In this document: positions 18,907-28,175 of the stretch, in pieces
Layout: each line of letters begins with the position of its first letter
Numbering within the stretch: the stretch's first letter is position 1
DNA from: Caulobacter sp.
GTDB taxonomy: Bacteria > Pseudomonadota > Alphaproteobacteria > Caulobacterales > Caulobacteraceae
DNA length: 51,671 nt
Direction: 5' to 3'
NCBI GenBank assembly: GCA_028291055.1
Contig: JAQGIP010000082.1
Coordinates: 1-51,671 of the forward strand
Translations under genes and position numbers: made by a program
Notes under the pieces: generated by a model
What the model was told of the DNA's origin: nothing
The model's database searches: none
Seen by the model: only the letters and a program-made list of their open reading frames with translations

Positions 18907-20586
18907 CTAGGCCACGTCGTCGACGCGTTCGCGTTCGATGGCGGCGGCGGTCGGGCTGGGGGCGCCGTCAAACAGGATGCCCTCGAAGCCGGCGGCCTGC
19001 ACGCCCATCAGGCGTTGCTTGAACTTGCCCAGGTGACCGAGCACCAGGGTCTTCTTGCCCTGCTTCCAGGCGTCCTCGGGCTTCACGTAGCTGGACCCCA
19101 CCGAGCGCCCGGCTTCGGCCATGTAGGAGTCGGTCCACTCCTCCTCGGCCGATGTCTCCGGCTCGACCTGGGCGACCCCGTTCTCTTCCATGTAGCCGAC
19201 CAGCCGGGCGAAGAAGTCGATGTTGTTCTGGATGGCGACGGGGGCGTTGCCGGCGGTCATCAGCGGGCCTGTGGTCATCAGCATGTTGGGGAAGCCGCGC
19301 GACAGCAGACCGAGATAGTTGCCCGCGCGGTCGGCCCAGGCGTCGGCCAGCTTCAATCCGTGGGCGCCTTCGATATTCATCTTGAAGAAGGGGCCGGCCT
19401 TGCGGTCGAAGCCGGTGGCGACGACCAGGACATCGAGTTCGATCTCGCCTTCGCTGGTCTCGATGCCCTTTGGCGTCATCCGCACGATCGGCGTGCGGCG
19501 CAGATCGACCAGCGACACGTTGGGCCGGTTGTAGGTCTCGAAGTAGTTGGTATCGATGATCGGGCGCCGGGACATGAACAGGTGCTCGGGCATCAGGGCG
19601 GCGCGGGTTTGCGGGTCCTTCACCACCTGCGCGATCTTCGACTTGATGAAGTCCGACGCCCAGCCCGCGACCTGGGTGTTGTAGAGAAGGTCCTTGAACC
19701 CCCCGAGCGCGAACTTCTGGCCGCCCTCCTGCCACAGGGCCTCGAAGGCCGCCTGGCGTTCTTCTTCGGACACGTCCCTGGCCCGCTTGCCGTTGTGCTG
19801 CCAGGGGAAACCGCCCGCGCTGATCTGGGTGGCTTCCCAGATCTTGTCGTAGTTGGCCTTCACGTCGGCGAGAAACTCCGGCGTCACGGTCTCGTGGCGG
19901 GCCGGCACGCTATACTGCGGCGAGCGCATGAAGACGGTGAGGTGCGAAGCCTCCTCGGCGATGATCGGAATGGCCTGGACGCCGGACGAGCCGGTGCCGA
20001 TGACCCCGACGCGCTTGCCCTTCATGTCGACGTCTTCCGCCGGCCATTGGGCGGTGTGGTGCCATTCGCCCTGGAAGTCGGCGAAACCGGGAATGTCGGG
20101 AATGATGGGGGCGATGGTCAGCTGGCCGACGGCGGCGACGAAGTATTTGGCGCAGACGCGCTCGCCCTTGTCGGTGGTGATGATCCAGCGGCTGGACGCA
20201 TCATCGAACTTCGCCGACCGGACCCAGGTGTTCAGCTCGATGTCGCGCTTCAGGTCGAAGCGTTCGGCCACGTGATCGAGATAGCGCAGCAGCTCCGGCT
20301 GCTCGGGGTATTTTCCGCTCCAGGTCCATTCTTCCAGCAGTTCCTTGCTGAAGGAGAAGCAGTAGACATAGCCCTCGGAATCGCAGCGCGCGCCGGGATA
20401 GCGGTTCCAGTTCCAGGTCCCGCCGACCGCCCGGCCGGCCTCGAAGGTGCGCACGCGCAGGCCCAGCTCCTCGCGGAACTTGTAGGTGGCGTAGAGCCCC
20501 GAAAACCCCGCGCCCACGATCACCACGTCGATGTTCTCGACGGCCTTGTTCGAAAGGTCCGTGGGCGCCGATTGATCAGCGGTCAT
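18907..20586 (-). CDS. Baeyer-Villiger monooxygenase
   Basis: A class B flavoprotein that uses NADPH and O2 to turn ketones into esters or lactones. The 559-residue protein has the FAD dinucleotide motif GAGFSG (25-30), the fingerprint FxGxxxHxxxWP as FQGEWHHTAQWP (171-182), the NADPH motif GTGSSG (197-202) and the later ATGFD site of class B monooxygenases. It resembles cyclohexanone and cyclopentanone monooxygenases in length and order. A TetR-type palindrome lies 63-80 bases upstream. Substrate unknown; it may belong to steroid, terpene or alicyclic ketone catabolism. Confidence 0.93.
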   Translation of the reverse strand: MTADQSAPTDLSNKAVENIDVVIVGAGFSGLYATYKFREELGLRVRTFEAGRAVGGTWNWNRYPGARCDSEGYVYCFSFSKELLEEWTWSGKYPEQPELLRYLDHVAERFDLKRDIELNTWVRSAKFDDASSRWIITTDKGERVCAKYFVAAVGQLTIAPIIPDIPGFADFQGEWHHTAQWPAEDVDMKGKRVGVIGTGSSGVQAIPIIAEEASHLTVFMRSPQYSVPARHETVTPEFLADVKANYDKIWEATQISAGGFPWQHNGKRARDVSEEERQAAFEALWQEGGQKFALGGFKDLLYNTQVAGWASDFIKSKIAQVVKDPQTRAALMPEHLFMSRRPIIDTNYFETYNRPNVSLVDLRRTPIVRMTPKGIETSEGEIELDVLVVATGFDRKAGPFFKMNIEGAHGLKLADAWADRAGNYLGLLSRGFPNMLMTTGPLMTAGNAPVAIQNNIDFFARLVGYMEENGVAQVEPETSAEEEWTDSYMAEAGRSVGSSYVKPEDAWKQGKKTLVLGHLGKFKQRLMGVQAAGFEGILFDGAPSPTAAAIERERVDDVA

Positions 20587-20648
20587 GTTGTTCTCACCGT
20601 CGCGTGGGGCCGGGCGCGCGCAGGCGCCACGAAAGTCGCGGTGAAAAT

Positions 20649-20666
20649 ATACCGAGCAGTCGGTAT
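20649..20666. promoter_or_regulatory. Candidate TetR-type operator ATACCGA-GCAG-TCGGTAT
   Basis: Perfect seven-base arms around four bases, 63 bases upstream of the Baeyer-Villiger monooxygenase ATG. The ATACCGA/TCGGTAT form is common for TetR-family sites. No TetR gene is adjacent, so the regulator would be encoded elsewhere. Confidence 0.55.
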
Positions 20667-20714
20667 GTCAAACGGCATCGCAGGGGGTCGGTCGCGGCCG
20701 AGCGCCGCGGCGCT

Positions 20715-20742
20715 GGCGCCCCTCCGCCAAGGGAGGGGCGCC
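20715..20742 (-). terminator. Strong hairpin downstream of the RTX gene
   Basis: GGCGCCCCTCC-GCCAAG-GGAGGGGCGCC forms a perfect 11-bp G/C stem 11 bases after the RTX gene stop. No U-tract follows, so it is a hairpin end or a REP-like palindrome rather than a textbook terminator. Confidence 0.5.
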
Positions 20743-20752
20743 GCCCCCGCGA

Positions 20753-22324
20753 TCAGGGATGGAAGTTGGAGAACAGGTGCTGGTCGCCGGTCAGGAAGAC
20801 GGCCGCGTCGGCCACCCCGTCGCCGTTGACGTCGAGGCTGAGCGTGGTGCGCCCCGCCGTGCCCGAATAGACCAGGGTCGCCTCGCCGGCGGTGTGGGTG
20901 AAGGCGCTGACGAAGGTGAAGGCCTGGTCGCCCGCCGTGGTGGTGTCGGCGTCGATGGCGGACAGGTCGATGAAGTCCGCATTCGTCAGATCGACGATGA
21001 CGTCGCGGGCCGAGGGCAGGCTGTCGGCCACATCGTTGAAGATGAAGGTGTCCGATCCGCCGCCGCCCACCAGGGTGTCGCGGCCGGCCCCGCCGGTCAG
21101 GGTGTCGTCGCCCAGGCCGCCGGTGAGGGTGTCGTTGCCCGCGCCGCCGAACAGGGCATCGTTGTCCTCGCCGCCGGTCAGGTCGTCATTGCCGTCGCCG
21201 CCGTCCAGGGTGTCGTTGCCCGTGCCGCCGTCGAGGGTGTCCGAACCCGCGCCGCCGTCGATGTCGTCGGCTCCGGCCCCCCCGGTCAGGGTGTCGGTTC
21301 CGGCGTCGCCGCTCAGCACATCATTGCCGTCGCCGCCGTCGAGGCTGTCGGTCCCGCCGCCGCCATAGGCGAGGTCGTCGTCCGCGCCGCCGAAGATCAC
21401 GTCGTCGCCGTTGCCGCCGGTGAGCTGGTCGGCGCCGATATCGCCGTCGAGGGTGTCGGCGCCGCCGTTCCCCTGCAGGATGTCGTTGCCGTCCACACCC
21501 AGGATGACATTGGCCCCGGCGTCGCCGGTCAGGATGTCGTCGTAGACGAAGCCGGTGATGTTCTCGACGTTGATGATCTTGCCGCCGCCGCCCCAGCCGT
21601 CGTCATAGATCCTGTGGGCGGTCAGATCGACGATGACGCCGCCCAAGGGGCCGGCGAGATCCTGCTCGGCGATGCCGTCGTTGTCGGAATCGATCAGGCG
21701 GTTGCCGCTCCAGCCGATCAGGGTGTCGACGCCGTCGCCGCCGTCGACCAGGGCCGGGGCGTCGTCGAGCTGGAAGCTGTCGTCGCCGCCGAAGCCGTAG
21801 ATCTTGTCGCCCCGCCCGCCGAGGAAGGTCCCGGCGTCGTCGTTGGCGTAGAAGGTGTCGGCGAAGATGGTGCCGTCGCCGACGCCCTCGACCGAGTTGA
21901 GGGCTTCGCTGTTGCCGTAGCCGTCGTCGAGCACGGTCTGGATGCGCAGGTCGACCACCACGGCATGGGTGGCGTCCAGGTGGTAGAAGCTGACCCGGTC
22001 GGAGCCGGCGCCGCCGTAGAAGGTGTCGACGCCACGCCCGCCGCGCATGAAGTCGTCGCCATCGCCGCCGTAGAGGACGTCGTTGCCGCTGATGGGCGTG
22101 GCGACGCTGGTCAGGTCGCCATAGAGGATGTCGTTTCCGGCGCCCCCATAGACCGTGTCGTCGCCGCCTTCGCCGCGGATGATGTCGGCCCCGTCGCCGC
22201 CATAGACGAAGTCGTTGCCGTCTCTCGCCAGGACGACGTCATCGCCACCCAGGGCGTTGATGGTGTCGCTGTCGGCCGTGCCGACCAGGGAGTCAGCGTC
22301 TTCGGTACCCGTGATTGTAGGCAT
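20753..22324 (-). CDS. Secreted RTX / serralysin-like calcium-binding protein
   Basis: A 523-residue protein built almost wholly of RTX nonapeptide repeats (GGxGxDxxx; for example GGDGNDVLSGDAGTD, GGAGNDTLTGGLGDD). They form calcium-bound parallel beta-rolls outside the cell. The N-terminus (MPTITGTEDADSLVGTADSD) is also RTX-like with no Sec signal, as expected for type I secretion. The last about 100 residues (SARDVIVDLTNADFIDLSAIDADTTTAGDQAFTFV...SLDVNGDGVADAAVFLTGDQHL) resemble the C-terminal domain of serralysin peptidases and would carry the export signal. No protease HExxH is present, so it is not itself an M10 enzyme. No ABC/MFP transporter lies in the window. Confidence 0.88.
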   Translation of the reverse strand: MPTITGTEDADSLVGTADSDTINALGGDDVVLARDGNDFVYGGDGADIIRGEGGDDTVYGGAGNDILYGDLTSVATPISGNDVLYGGDGDDFMRGGRGVDTFYGGAGSDRVSFYHLDATHAVVVDLRIQTVLDDGYGNSEALNSVEGVGDGTIFADTFYANDDAGTFLGGRGDKIYGFGGDDSFQLDDAPALVDGGDGVDTLIGWSGNRLIDSDNDGIAEQDLAGPLGGVIVDLTAHRIYDDGWGGGGKIINVENITGFVYDDILTGDAGANVILGVDGNDILQGNGGADTLDGDIGADQLTGGNGDDVIFGGADDDLAYGGGGTDSLDGGDGNDVLSGDAGTDTLTGGAGADDIDGGAGSDTLDGGTGNDTLDGGDGNDDLTGGEDNDALFGGAGNDTLTGGLGDDTLTGGAGRDTLVGGGGSDTFIFNDVADSLPSARDVIVDLTNADFIDLSAIDADTTTAGDQAFTFVSAFTHTAGEATLVYSGTAGRTTLSLDVNGDGVADAAVFLTGDQHLFSNFHP

Positions 22325-22486
22325 GGGATCTCGCTTTCAACTGCTGATCCCCCGACCTGCGCGACCGACGTTATCCGGACGGTTGAGGTAATCAGCAAAC
22401 GAGATTGTGAAAATCGATCACAAGCCTGACAGTACGGCTAAGCTAACCATAAAAATCGTTGAGAAATCGAAGTCTTACCGCAGCTG

Positions 22487-23536
22487 CTAAAGCTCATAGG
22501 CAATGGCGTATTCAGGATCTTTGGCGGCGATCTGCTTGGCCAGGTCGACCATCACCTTGGCCTGTTTCCAGGTCGCGTCGTCCTGCATCTTGCCGTCGAG
22601 CATGGCCACGCCCGTGCCGTCCGGCATGGCCTCAAGAATGCGTTTGGCGAACAGCACCTCGGCGGGGTCGGGGCTGAACACCTTCTTGGCGATGGCCAGC
22701 TGCGACGGATGCAGGCTCCAGGCGCCCGCGCAGCCCATCAGGAAGGCGTTGCGGAACTGCTGCTCGCAGGCCTCCGGATCGTCGATGGCGCCGAACGGGC
22801 CGTAGAAGGGCTTGATGCCGTAGGTGGCGCAGGCGTCGACCATGCGGGCGAAGGTGTAGTGCCACAGGTCCTGCTGCACCGACACGCGCGGGGCGCCGTC
22901 GGGCGTGGGGTCGGAAATGACGCGGTAGCCGGGATGGCCGCCGCCGACGCGGGTGGTCTTCATGGCGCGGCTGGCGGCGAGATCGGCGGGGCCCAGGCTG
23001 ATGCCCTGCATGCGCGGGGAGGCGCCGCAGATGGCCTCGACATTGACCACGCCCTCGGCGGTTTCGAGCAGGGCGTGGAGCAGGATCGGTTTCTTGATGC
23101 CGTGCTTGGCCTCCAGCGAGGCCAGCAGCTGGTCCATGTAGAAGATGTCCCAGGGGCCTTCGACCTTGGGCACCATGATGACGTCGATCTTGTCCCCGGC
23201 CTTGGCGACGATCTCGCTGACCTCGTCCAGGTGCCAGGGCGAATTGAGGCAGTTGATCCGCGTCCAGTAGCCGACGCCGGCGCCCGCGAAATCGATGGTC
23301 TGGGCCATCTCGATCAGGCCGGCGCGGGCGGCTTCCTTGGCGTCGGCGGGAATGGCGTCTTCCAGGTTGGCCAGAATGACGTCGGCCTGGCCCAGCAGCT
23401 CGGGGACCTTGGCGCGGACCTTGTCCAGGTGGGGCGGCACGAAGTGGATCATGCGCTCGACGCGGATGGGCAGGTCACGCAGCGGCGCCGGCGCGCCGAT
23501 GGCCAGCGGTTTGAAAAATCCCCTGGGCGTCTTCAT
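22487..23536 (-). CDS. Malyl-CoA lyase / CitE-like CoA-ester lyase
   Basis: A 349-residue TIM-barrel enzyme of the HpcH/HpaI-CitE superfamily, close in feature to L-malyl-CoA/beta-methylmalyl-CoA lyases (glyoxylate + acyl-CoA to malyl-CoA or the reverse). Visible are the Mg-binding [17 protein letters not shown] block, the CoA/substrate Arg region RINCLNSPW, the metal Glu segment [20 protein letters not shown] and [10 protein letters not shown]. The C-terminal lid contains [15 protein letters not shown]. CitE/Mcl cannot be separated by eye. It stands alone, with RTX downstream. Confidence 0.85.
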   Translation of the reverse strand: MKTPRGFFKPLAIGAPAPLRDLPIRVERMIHFVPPHLDKVRAKVPELLGQADVILANLEDAIPADAKEAARAGLIEMAQTIDFAGAGVGYWTRINCLNSPWHLDEVSEIVAKAGDKIDVIMVPKVEGPWDIFYMDQLLASLEAKHGIKKPILLHALLETAEGVVNVEAICGASPRMQGISLGPADLAASRAMKTTRVGGGHPGYRVISDPTPDGAPRVSVQQDLWHYTFARMVDACATYGIKPFYGPFGAIDDPEACEQQFRNAFLMGCAGAWSLHPSQLAIAKKVFSPDPAEVLFAKRILEAMPDGTGVAMLDGKMQDDATWKQAKVMVDLAKQIAAKDPEYAIAYEL

Positions 23537-23620
23537 GGCGCTGTCCCTTCGCTCTTCGCAGTTGCGAAAAGCTTTTGCGGCGGCGCGGGGTAGGCGTCAA
23601 GGCGGCCGGGCGCGGTGGTC

Positions 23621-25297
23621 TTAAGGGTGGGCCGGCGTGGTCGTGGCCGCCGCGCGGGCCGGGGGGTCGCCGGGCCGGGGCTTGTCGTGCTCCAGCAGCG
23701 GATAGGCGGCCGCGGCCAGGTGGGAGTTGATGCGCACCAGATCGCGGATGATGTCCAGGTGCAGGCCGGAGGTCTCGATGCTCTCGGGCAGGTCGCGGCG
23801 CAGGCGCTCGAAGTGGGTGGAGGCGGCCTCGCGCTCCAGTTCGCGGAAGCGGCGCTTCTGCTTGAGCAGCCGTTCGGCGGTGTTGGTGTCGCCGGACATG
23901 AAGACGCTGACCGACAGGGCCAGGTTCTCCAGCAGCCGGTCCTGCATGGCGGAGATCTCGAAGGCGCCGTCGGGGGAGAAGGCCACCCGGCGCTTGATCT
24001 TCTTGGCCGCCTGTTCGAGCAGGCCGCGGGTGACGATATCGCCGGCGTGTTCGAGGTTGGTGGCGAAGTTCAGCACCTGGGCCAGCCGCTTGGCGTCGGT
24101 CTCGCTGGCCTCCTCGATATCGACGTCGGAGAGGTAGCGTTCCACGGCCCGGTCGAGGCGGTCGATGACGTCGTCCATGCGGCGGATGTCGGCGACGCGC
24201 TTCCTGTCATCGCTGGCCAGCACGTCGGCGGCGCCGCGCAGCATGACTTCCAGCGCGTCGGCCATGCGCAGGGTCTCGCGCGCGGCGTTGGCGATGGCCA
24301 CGGGGGGCTGGGTCAGGGCGGTGGGGTCCAGGTGGCGCGGGGCGGCGGGGTCGGCGCCGGGCGCGGCGTCCGGCAGCCAGCGGGTCAGCATGCGCGCGAC
24401 CAGGGGCAGGGGCAGGGCGAAGACCAGGGCCAGACCGAGGTTGAAGACCAGGTGGAAGTTGGCGGCCAGGTGTCCGGCCTGGGGCGTGATCGCGCCCAGG
24501 GCATGGGCGATGGGGGTCAGGAAGGGCACGCAGACGACGGCGCCGGCCAGCCGCATGGCCAGGGACCCGAGCGGCAGGCGCAGGCGGGCGGGGTCGCCGG
24601 GGCCGCCTTCGAGCACGGGGTTGATGGCGCTGCCCAGGTTGGCGCCGAGCACCATGGCGAGCGCCGCTTCGGGACCGATGACGCCGGCGCCGGCCAGGGA
24701 CATGACCACCAGCACGATGGCCACGCTGGAGTGGGCGGCCCAGGCGGCGAGGCCGGCCAGCAGGATGTCGAACACCGGGTCGCGGGTCATCTGGGCCAGC
24801 AGGGCGGTGAGCGCGGGCGACAGCTGCGAGGGGGTGGCCGAGGCGGTCAGCATCTTCAGCGACAGCAGCATCAGGCCCAGGCCGATGGCGACGCGGCCCA
24901 GATCGCGGGTGCGGCTGCGCTGGCCGACGCGGAAGGCGATGAGGCCGGCAAACAGCAGGACCGGGAAGACCAGGCTGACATCGAAGGCGAACAGCTGGAC
25001 GATCAGGGCGGTGCCGACGCCGGCGCCGAGCATCAGGGCGAGCGCGGGGACGAGTTGGAGGGCGCCCGAGGCGGTGAAGCCGGTGGCCATCAGGCCGGTG
25101 GCGGTGCTGCTCTGAAGCAGGGCGGTGACGCCCATCCCGGCCAGGAAGGCGCGGGGGCGGCTGGACAGCGCCCCGCCCATCCAGCGGCGCAGGTCCGCCC
25201 CGAAGGCGCGCACCACGCCGGTTTGCACCATGTGCACGCCCCACAACAGCAGGGCCACCTCGCCTAGGAGGCTGAGCAGGACGCGGGTCTCGGGCAT
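23621..25297 (-). CDS. Na/Pi cotransporter family protein with PhoU-like domain
   Basis: A 558-residue sodium-dependent phosphate transporter (NptA/YjbB family) of the inner membrane. The first about 330 residues have around nine hydrophobic segments and the inverted-repeat QSSTA motifs: LLQSSTATGLMATG and the degenerate partner AAHSSVAIVLVVM. The remaining part is a cytosolic PhoU-like helical bundle (RMADALEVMLRGAADVL...AERLLKQKRRFRELEREAASTHFERLRR). The start ATG at 25297 precedes the first helix. The transporter could import phosphate or export it; direction is not told by sequence. Confidence 0.92.
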   Translation of the reverse strand: MPETRVLLSLLGEVALLLWGVHMVQTGVVRAFGADLRRWMGGALSSRPRAFLAGMGVTALLQSSTATGLMATGFTASGALQLVPALALMLGAGVGTALIVQLFAFDVSLVFPVLLFAGLIAFRVGQRSRTRDLGRVAIGLGLMLLSLKMLTASATPSQLSPALTALLAQMTRDPVFDILLAGLAAWAAHSSVAIVLVVMSLAGAGVIGPEAALAMVLGANLGSAINPVLEGGPGDPARLRLPLGSLAMRLAGAVVCVPFLTPIAHALGAITPQAGHLAANFHLVFNLGLALVFALPLPLVARMLTRWLPDAAPGADPAAPRHLDPTALTQPPVAIANAARETLRMADALEVMLRGAADVLASDDRKRVADIRRMDDVIDRLDRAVERYLSDVDIEEASETDAKRLAQVLNFATNLEHAGDIVTRGLLEQAAKKIKRRVAFSPDGAFEISAMQDRLLENLALSVSVFMSGDTNTAERLLKQKRRFRELEREAASTHFERLRRDLPESIETSGLHLDIIRDLVRINSHLAAAAYPLLEHDKPRPGDPPARAAATTTPAHP

Positions 25298-25438
25298 CGT
25301 GGGTTCGTGAGGACCTCAAGCAAAGACAACGAGTTGGCCGCGAGGCGCAGCCGAGCCCTCTAATATGCGCCTGCCCATGCTTAACGCAATAAAAACGTCC
25401 GTAACCGGATCAAAAACACCCCGTTGAGTGAACCCCGT

Positions 25439-26329
25439 TCAGGGCTTTCGCGCCAAGGGATGCTTGGTGGCGACCACCTGCGCCAGCCGGTCCTGAGCCA
25501 CATGGGTATAGATCTGGGTGGTGGCGATATCGGCGTGGCCGAGCAGGGTCTGGACGACGCGCAGGTCCGCCCCGCCCTCCAGCAGATGGGTGGCGAAGGC
25601 GTGGCGCAGGACGTGGGGGCTGACCTTGGCGCGGTCGATGCCGGCGGCCACGGCGGCCTCGTCCATCATCTGGGCCACGCGCCGCGCGGTCAGCCGTCCG
25701 CCGGCCCCGCGCGAGGGGAAGAGCCAGGGGTTGGCTTTTACCTGTGGGCGCACCGCCAGCCAGGCCTTCACCGCTTCGCGCGCGGCGTCGCCAAGGGGGG
25801 CCAGGCGTTCCTTGCCGCCCTTGCCCTTGACCATCAGGAAGGCCGGATCGCGGATCACCGCCGCAAGGGGCAGGGCGACCAGCTCCGACACCCGCAGGCC
25901 CGAGGCGTAGGTCAGCTCCACCAGGCAGGCGAGGCGGACCCCACCGGCCCCGTCGCGGGCCGCGGCCGCGGCAATCAGCCGTTCGACCTCCTCGCGCGAC
26001 AGGATCTTGGGCAGGGGCCGGCCCTGTTTCGGCGCCTCGACCCGGCGGGAGGGGTCGTCGGGCCGCCAGCCCTCGCCGAGCGCAAAGCGGTAGAACTGGC
26101 GCACCGCGGAGCGTCGGCGGGCCGCGGTGGCGGGCGCCATGCCGCGTGCGCCGAGGTCGGCGAACCAGGCTTCGATGTCCTCGGCGGAGGCGTCGTCCAG
26201 CCCTCGGCCCCGCGCGGCCAGGAAGCCGGAGGCGTCGGCCAGGTCCTTGCCATAGGCGATCAGGGTGTTGCGCGCCGCGCCCCGCTCCGCCGCCATCATC
26301 TCCAGGAAGGGGTCGACCCAGTCGGCCAT
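25439..26329 (-). CDS. xerD: Tyrosine recombinase XerD
   Basis: Site-specific recombinase that with XerC resolves chromosome dimers at dif. The 296-residue protein has the SAM-like core-binding domain (1-90) and the catalytic domain with R146 (SGLRVSELV), the lysine hairpin [10 protein letters not shown]239 and R242 (PHVLRH), H265 (LLGHADI) and nucleophile Y274 (TQIYTHV). The C-terminal [14 protein letters not shown] is a typical XerD end. Its ATG directly follows the stop of the upstream exported-protein gene with no base between, so the two are co-translated. Confidence 0.95.
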   Translation of the reverse strand: MADWVDPFLEMMAAERGAARNTLIAYGKDLADASGFLAARGRGLDDASAEDIEAWFADLGARGMAPATAARRRSAVRQFYRFALGEGWRPDDPSRRVEAPKQGRPLPKILSREEVERLIAAAAARDGAGGVRLACLVELTYASGLRVSELVALPLAAVIRDPAFLMVKGKGGKERLAPLGDAAREAVKAWLAVRPQVKANPWLFPSRGAGGRLTARRVAQMMDEAAVAAGIDRAKVSPHVLRHAFATHLLEGGADLRVVQTLLGHADIATTQIYTHVAQDRLAQVVATKHPLARKP

Positions 26330-27472
26330 CTACAGCGGCGGCAGGCCGTCCAGGGCGATGCGCCAGGCGTCGTCGGCCAGCCCCACCTTGAACAGGGCGG
26401 CGACCAGCTGCACCCGGTCGGCGGGGGGCGGACCCTTCGGTCCGGCCTCGGCGCAGATGGCCAGGACCAGCAGGATGGTCTCCGCCTTCAGGCCCCTGGC
26501 GGCGGCGAGGTTCAGCGCGATCAGGCGGCCCGGCGCGGCGCGGGTCTCCAGCGTGTAGTTGGCGGCCTCGGCCCGGCGGATGTCGTCGAGGGGCGCGCCC
26601 AGGGCGGCCAGCAGGATGACGCTCCCCTGCGCGGCCTTGCGGGCCTCGGGCGCGCCGTCGCGGGCGGCATCCAGCATCTCGGGCGTCAGGCGCAGGGCGG
26701 GGTCGAAGCGGGTGGGTGCGGCGGTGACGGCGGCCAGGGCGGGCGGCGGCGGCGTCTCCAGCCCCAGGCTGCGTGACAGGGCGTATTCCAGGCCGTTGCG
26801 CGACGAGGCCTTGCCGGGAACGCCCGCGCCGCCGGCCAGGCGGGCGCCCATAAGCCGGCCATAGACCGCATCGCGCACCGTGGTCTGGGCGAGGTTGAAG
26901 GTCAGGTGGGCGCCGTCCACATCGTTGGCGCGCAGCTGGCAATAGGAGCGCAGGCGCAGCCAATAGACGTCCTCACGGCCCTGGGTCAGGGCGTCGCCCA
27001 CGCGGCAGGCCTTGTCGTCGTCACCGCTGAAGAGGGCCGCCTCGGCGGCGGCGTGGGACATGCGCGGGCTCGACTGGATGTTGGGGGCGCGGTCCAGCAG
27101 CCGGGTCACGCCCGCCGCATCGCCCAGCGCCAGCAGCGCCTCGGCCCGGGCCCCGCCCAGGTCCAGGTCGTCGCCCGCCCCATCCGGCGCCGGCGCGCCG
27201 GTGGCCAGCAGGCGGTAGGCCAGGCTCTGGGCGCCGGGCTGCAGCGGCTTGGCGGCGATCAGGGTCAGCACCTGCCGGGCCAGGGCGGGGCTGGTCCCCT
27301 TCCACAGCTCGGCGGGCAGGCCGGTGTCGGCCAAGCCCGAGGTGAAGATGTCGGGTGGCGGCAGGGTGGCCGACTGCACCGGCGCGGCCGACCCGACCTG
27401 CGCCAGCACGGGCGTGGCGCCCGGCGCCAGCAGCGCACAACAGGTCAGCAGGGAGAGGAGACGCGACGCCAT
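26330..27472 (-). CDS. Conserved exported protein, helical-repeat type
   Basis: A 380-residue probable periplasmic protein of unknown function. The N-terminus MASRLLSLLTCCALLAPGATPVLA is a good Sec signal peptide. The mature part looks alpha-helical and rich in Ala/Leu, with TPR-like helix pairs (AEALLALGDAAGVTRLLDRAP, AAAEAALFSGDDDKACRVGDALTQGRED). The ATG at 27472 is chosen because it opens the signal peptide; longer in-frame starts only add basic sequence. It precedes xerD with no gap and is divergent from aroK, an order I believe is kept in related genomes. Confidence 0.75.
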   Translation of the reverse strand: MASRLLSLLTCCALLAPGATPVLAQVGSAAPVQSATLPPPDIFTSGLADTGLPAELWKGTSPALARQVLTLIAAKPLQPGAQSLAYRLLATGAPAPDGAGDDLDLGGARAEALLALGDAAGVTRLLDRAPNIQSSPRMSHAAAEAALFSGDDDKACRVGDALTQGREDVYWLRLRSYCQLRANDVDGAHLTFNLAQTTVRDAVYGRLMGARLAGGAGVPGKASSRNGLEYALSRSLGLETPPPPALAAVTAAPTRFDPALRLTPEMLDAARDGAPEARKAAQGSVILLAALGAPLDDIRRAEAANYTLETRAAPGRLIALNLAAARGLKAETILLVLAICAEAGPKGPPPADRVQLVAALFKVGLADDAWRIALDGLPPL

Positions 27473-27626
27473 TTTCCGATAATGCCAGAAGCGCCGCGCA
27501 AGGGAAGCTTGGGCCTCCCCGGTCGGCCGGACATGGATGAAACCGCCCATCCGTGCGCAATTCGGTCCGCCGCCCCATGCGAACCTTGGCCTCACCCGTC
27601 GCCGTCGTGTAAAGCGCAGTCAGGCC

Positions 27627-28175
27627 ATGTCTTCCCCACCGCACCTCCGCACCCGCACCATCGCCCTCGTTGGACTGATGGGCGTCGGCAAGTCCTCCAT
27701 CGGCAAGCGCCTGGCGACGGCGCTTGAGTTGCCCTTCCGCGACGCCGACACCGAGGTCGAGACGGCGGCCGGCCGCTCCATCCCCGAGATCTTCGCCGAC
27801 ATGGGCGAGGCGGCCTTCCGCGACGGCGAGCGCCGGGTGATCGCGCGGCTGCTGGACGAGGAGCCCCATGTGCTGGCCACCGGCGGCGGCGCCTATATGG
27901 ACGAACGCACCCGCGAGGTGATGAAGCAAAAGGCGATCACCGTCTGGCTGAAGGCCGATCTGGACCTGCTGGCCCGGCGGGTGGCGCGCAAGGATCACCG
28001 TCCGCTGGTCCGCGACAAGGATCCGCTCGAGGTGCTGCGCGCCCAGGCCGCCCTGCGCGAGCCCCAGTTCGCCCTGGCCGACATCATCGTCCAGACGGGC
28101 GAGACGCCGCACCAGGAGGCGGTGGACGCCATCCTGGCGGCCCTGCGCGAACGCTTCCCGGAGGCGCCGTCGTGA
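27627..28175 (+). CDS. aroK: Shikimate kinase
   Basis: Phosphorylates shikimate at the 3-OH with ATP, fifth step of the shikimate pathway to aromatic amino acids. The 182-residue protein has Walker A GLMGVGKS (16-23), the shikimate-binding DADTEVE and GGGAY segments, and lid Arg [11 protein letters not shown] at 27627 is used; open frame upstream lacks family similarity. It overlaps aroB by four bases (GTGA), forming the classic aroK-aroB unit. Confidence 0.95.
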   Translation: MSSPPHLRTRTIALVGLMGVGKSSIGKRLATALELPFRDADTEVETAAGRSIPEIFADMGEAAFRDGERRVIARLLDEEPHVLATGGGAYMDERTREVMKQKAITVWLKADLDLLARRVARKDHRPLVRDKDPLEVLRAQAALREPQFALADIIVQTGETPHQEAVDAILAALRERFPEAPS

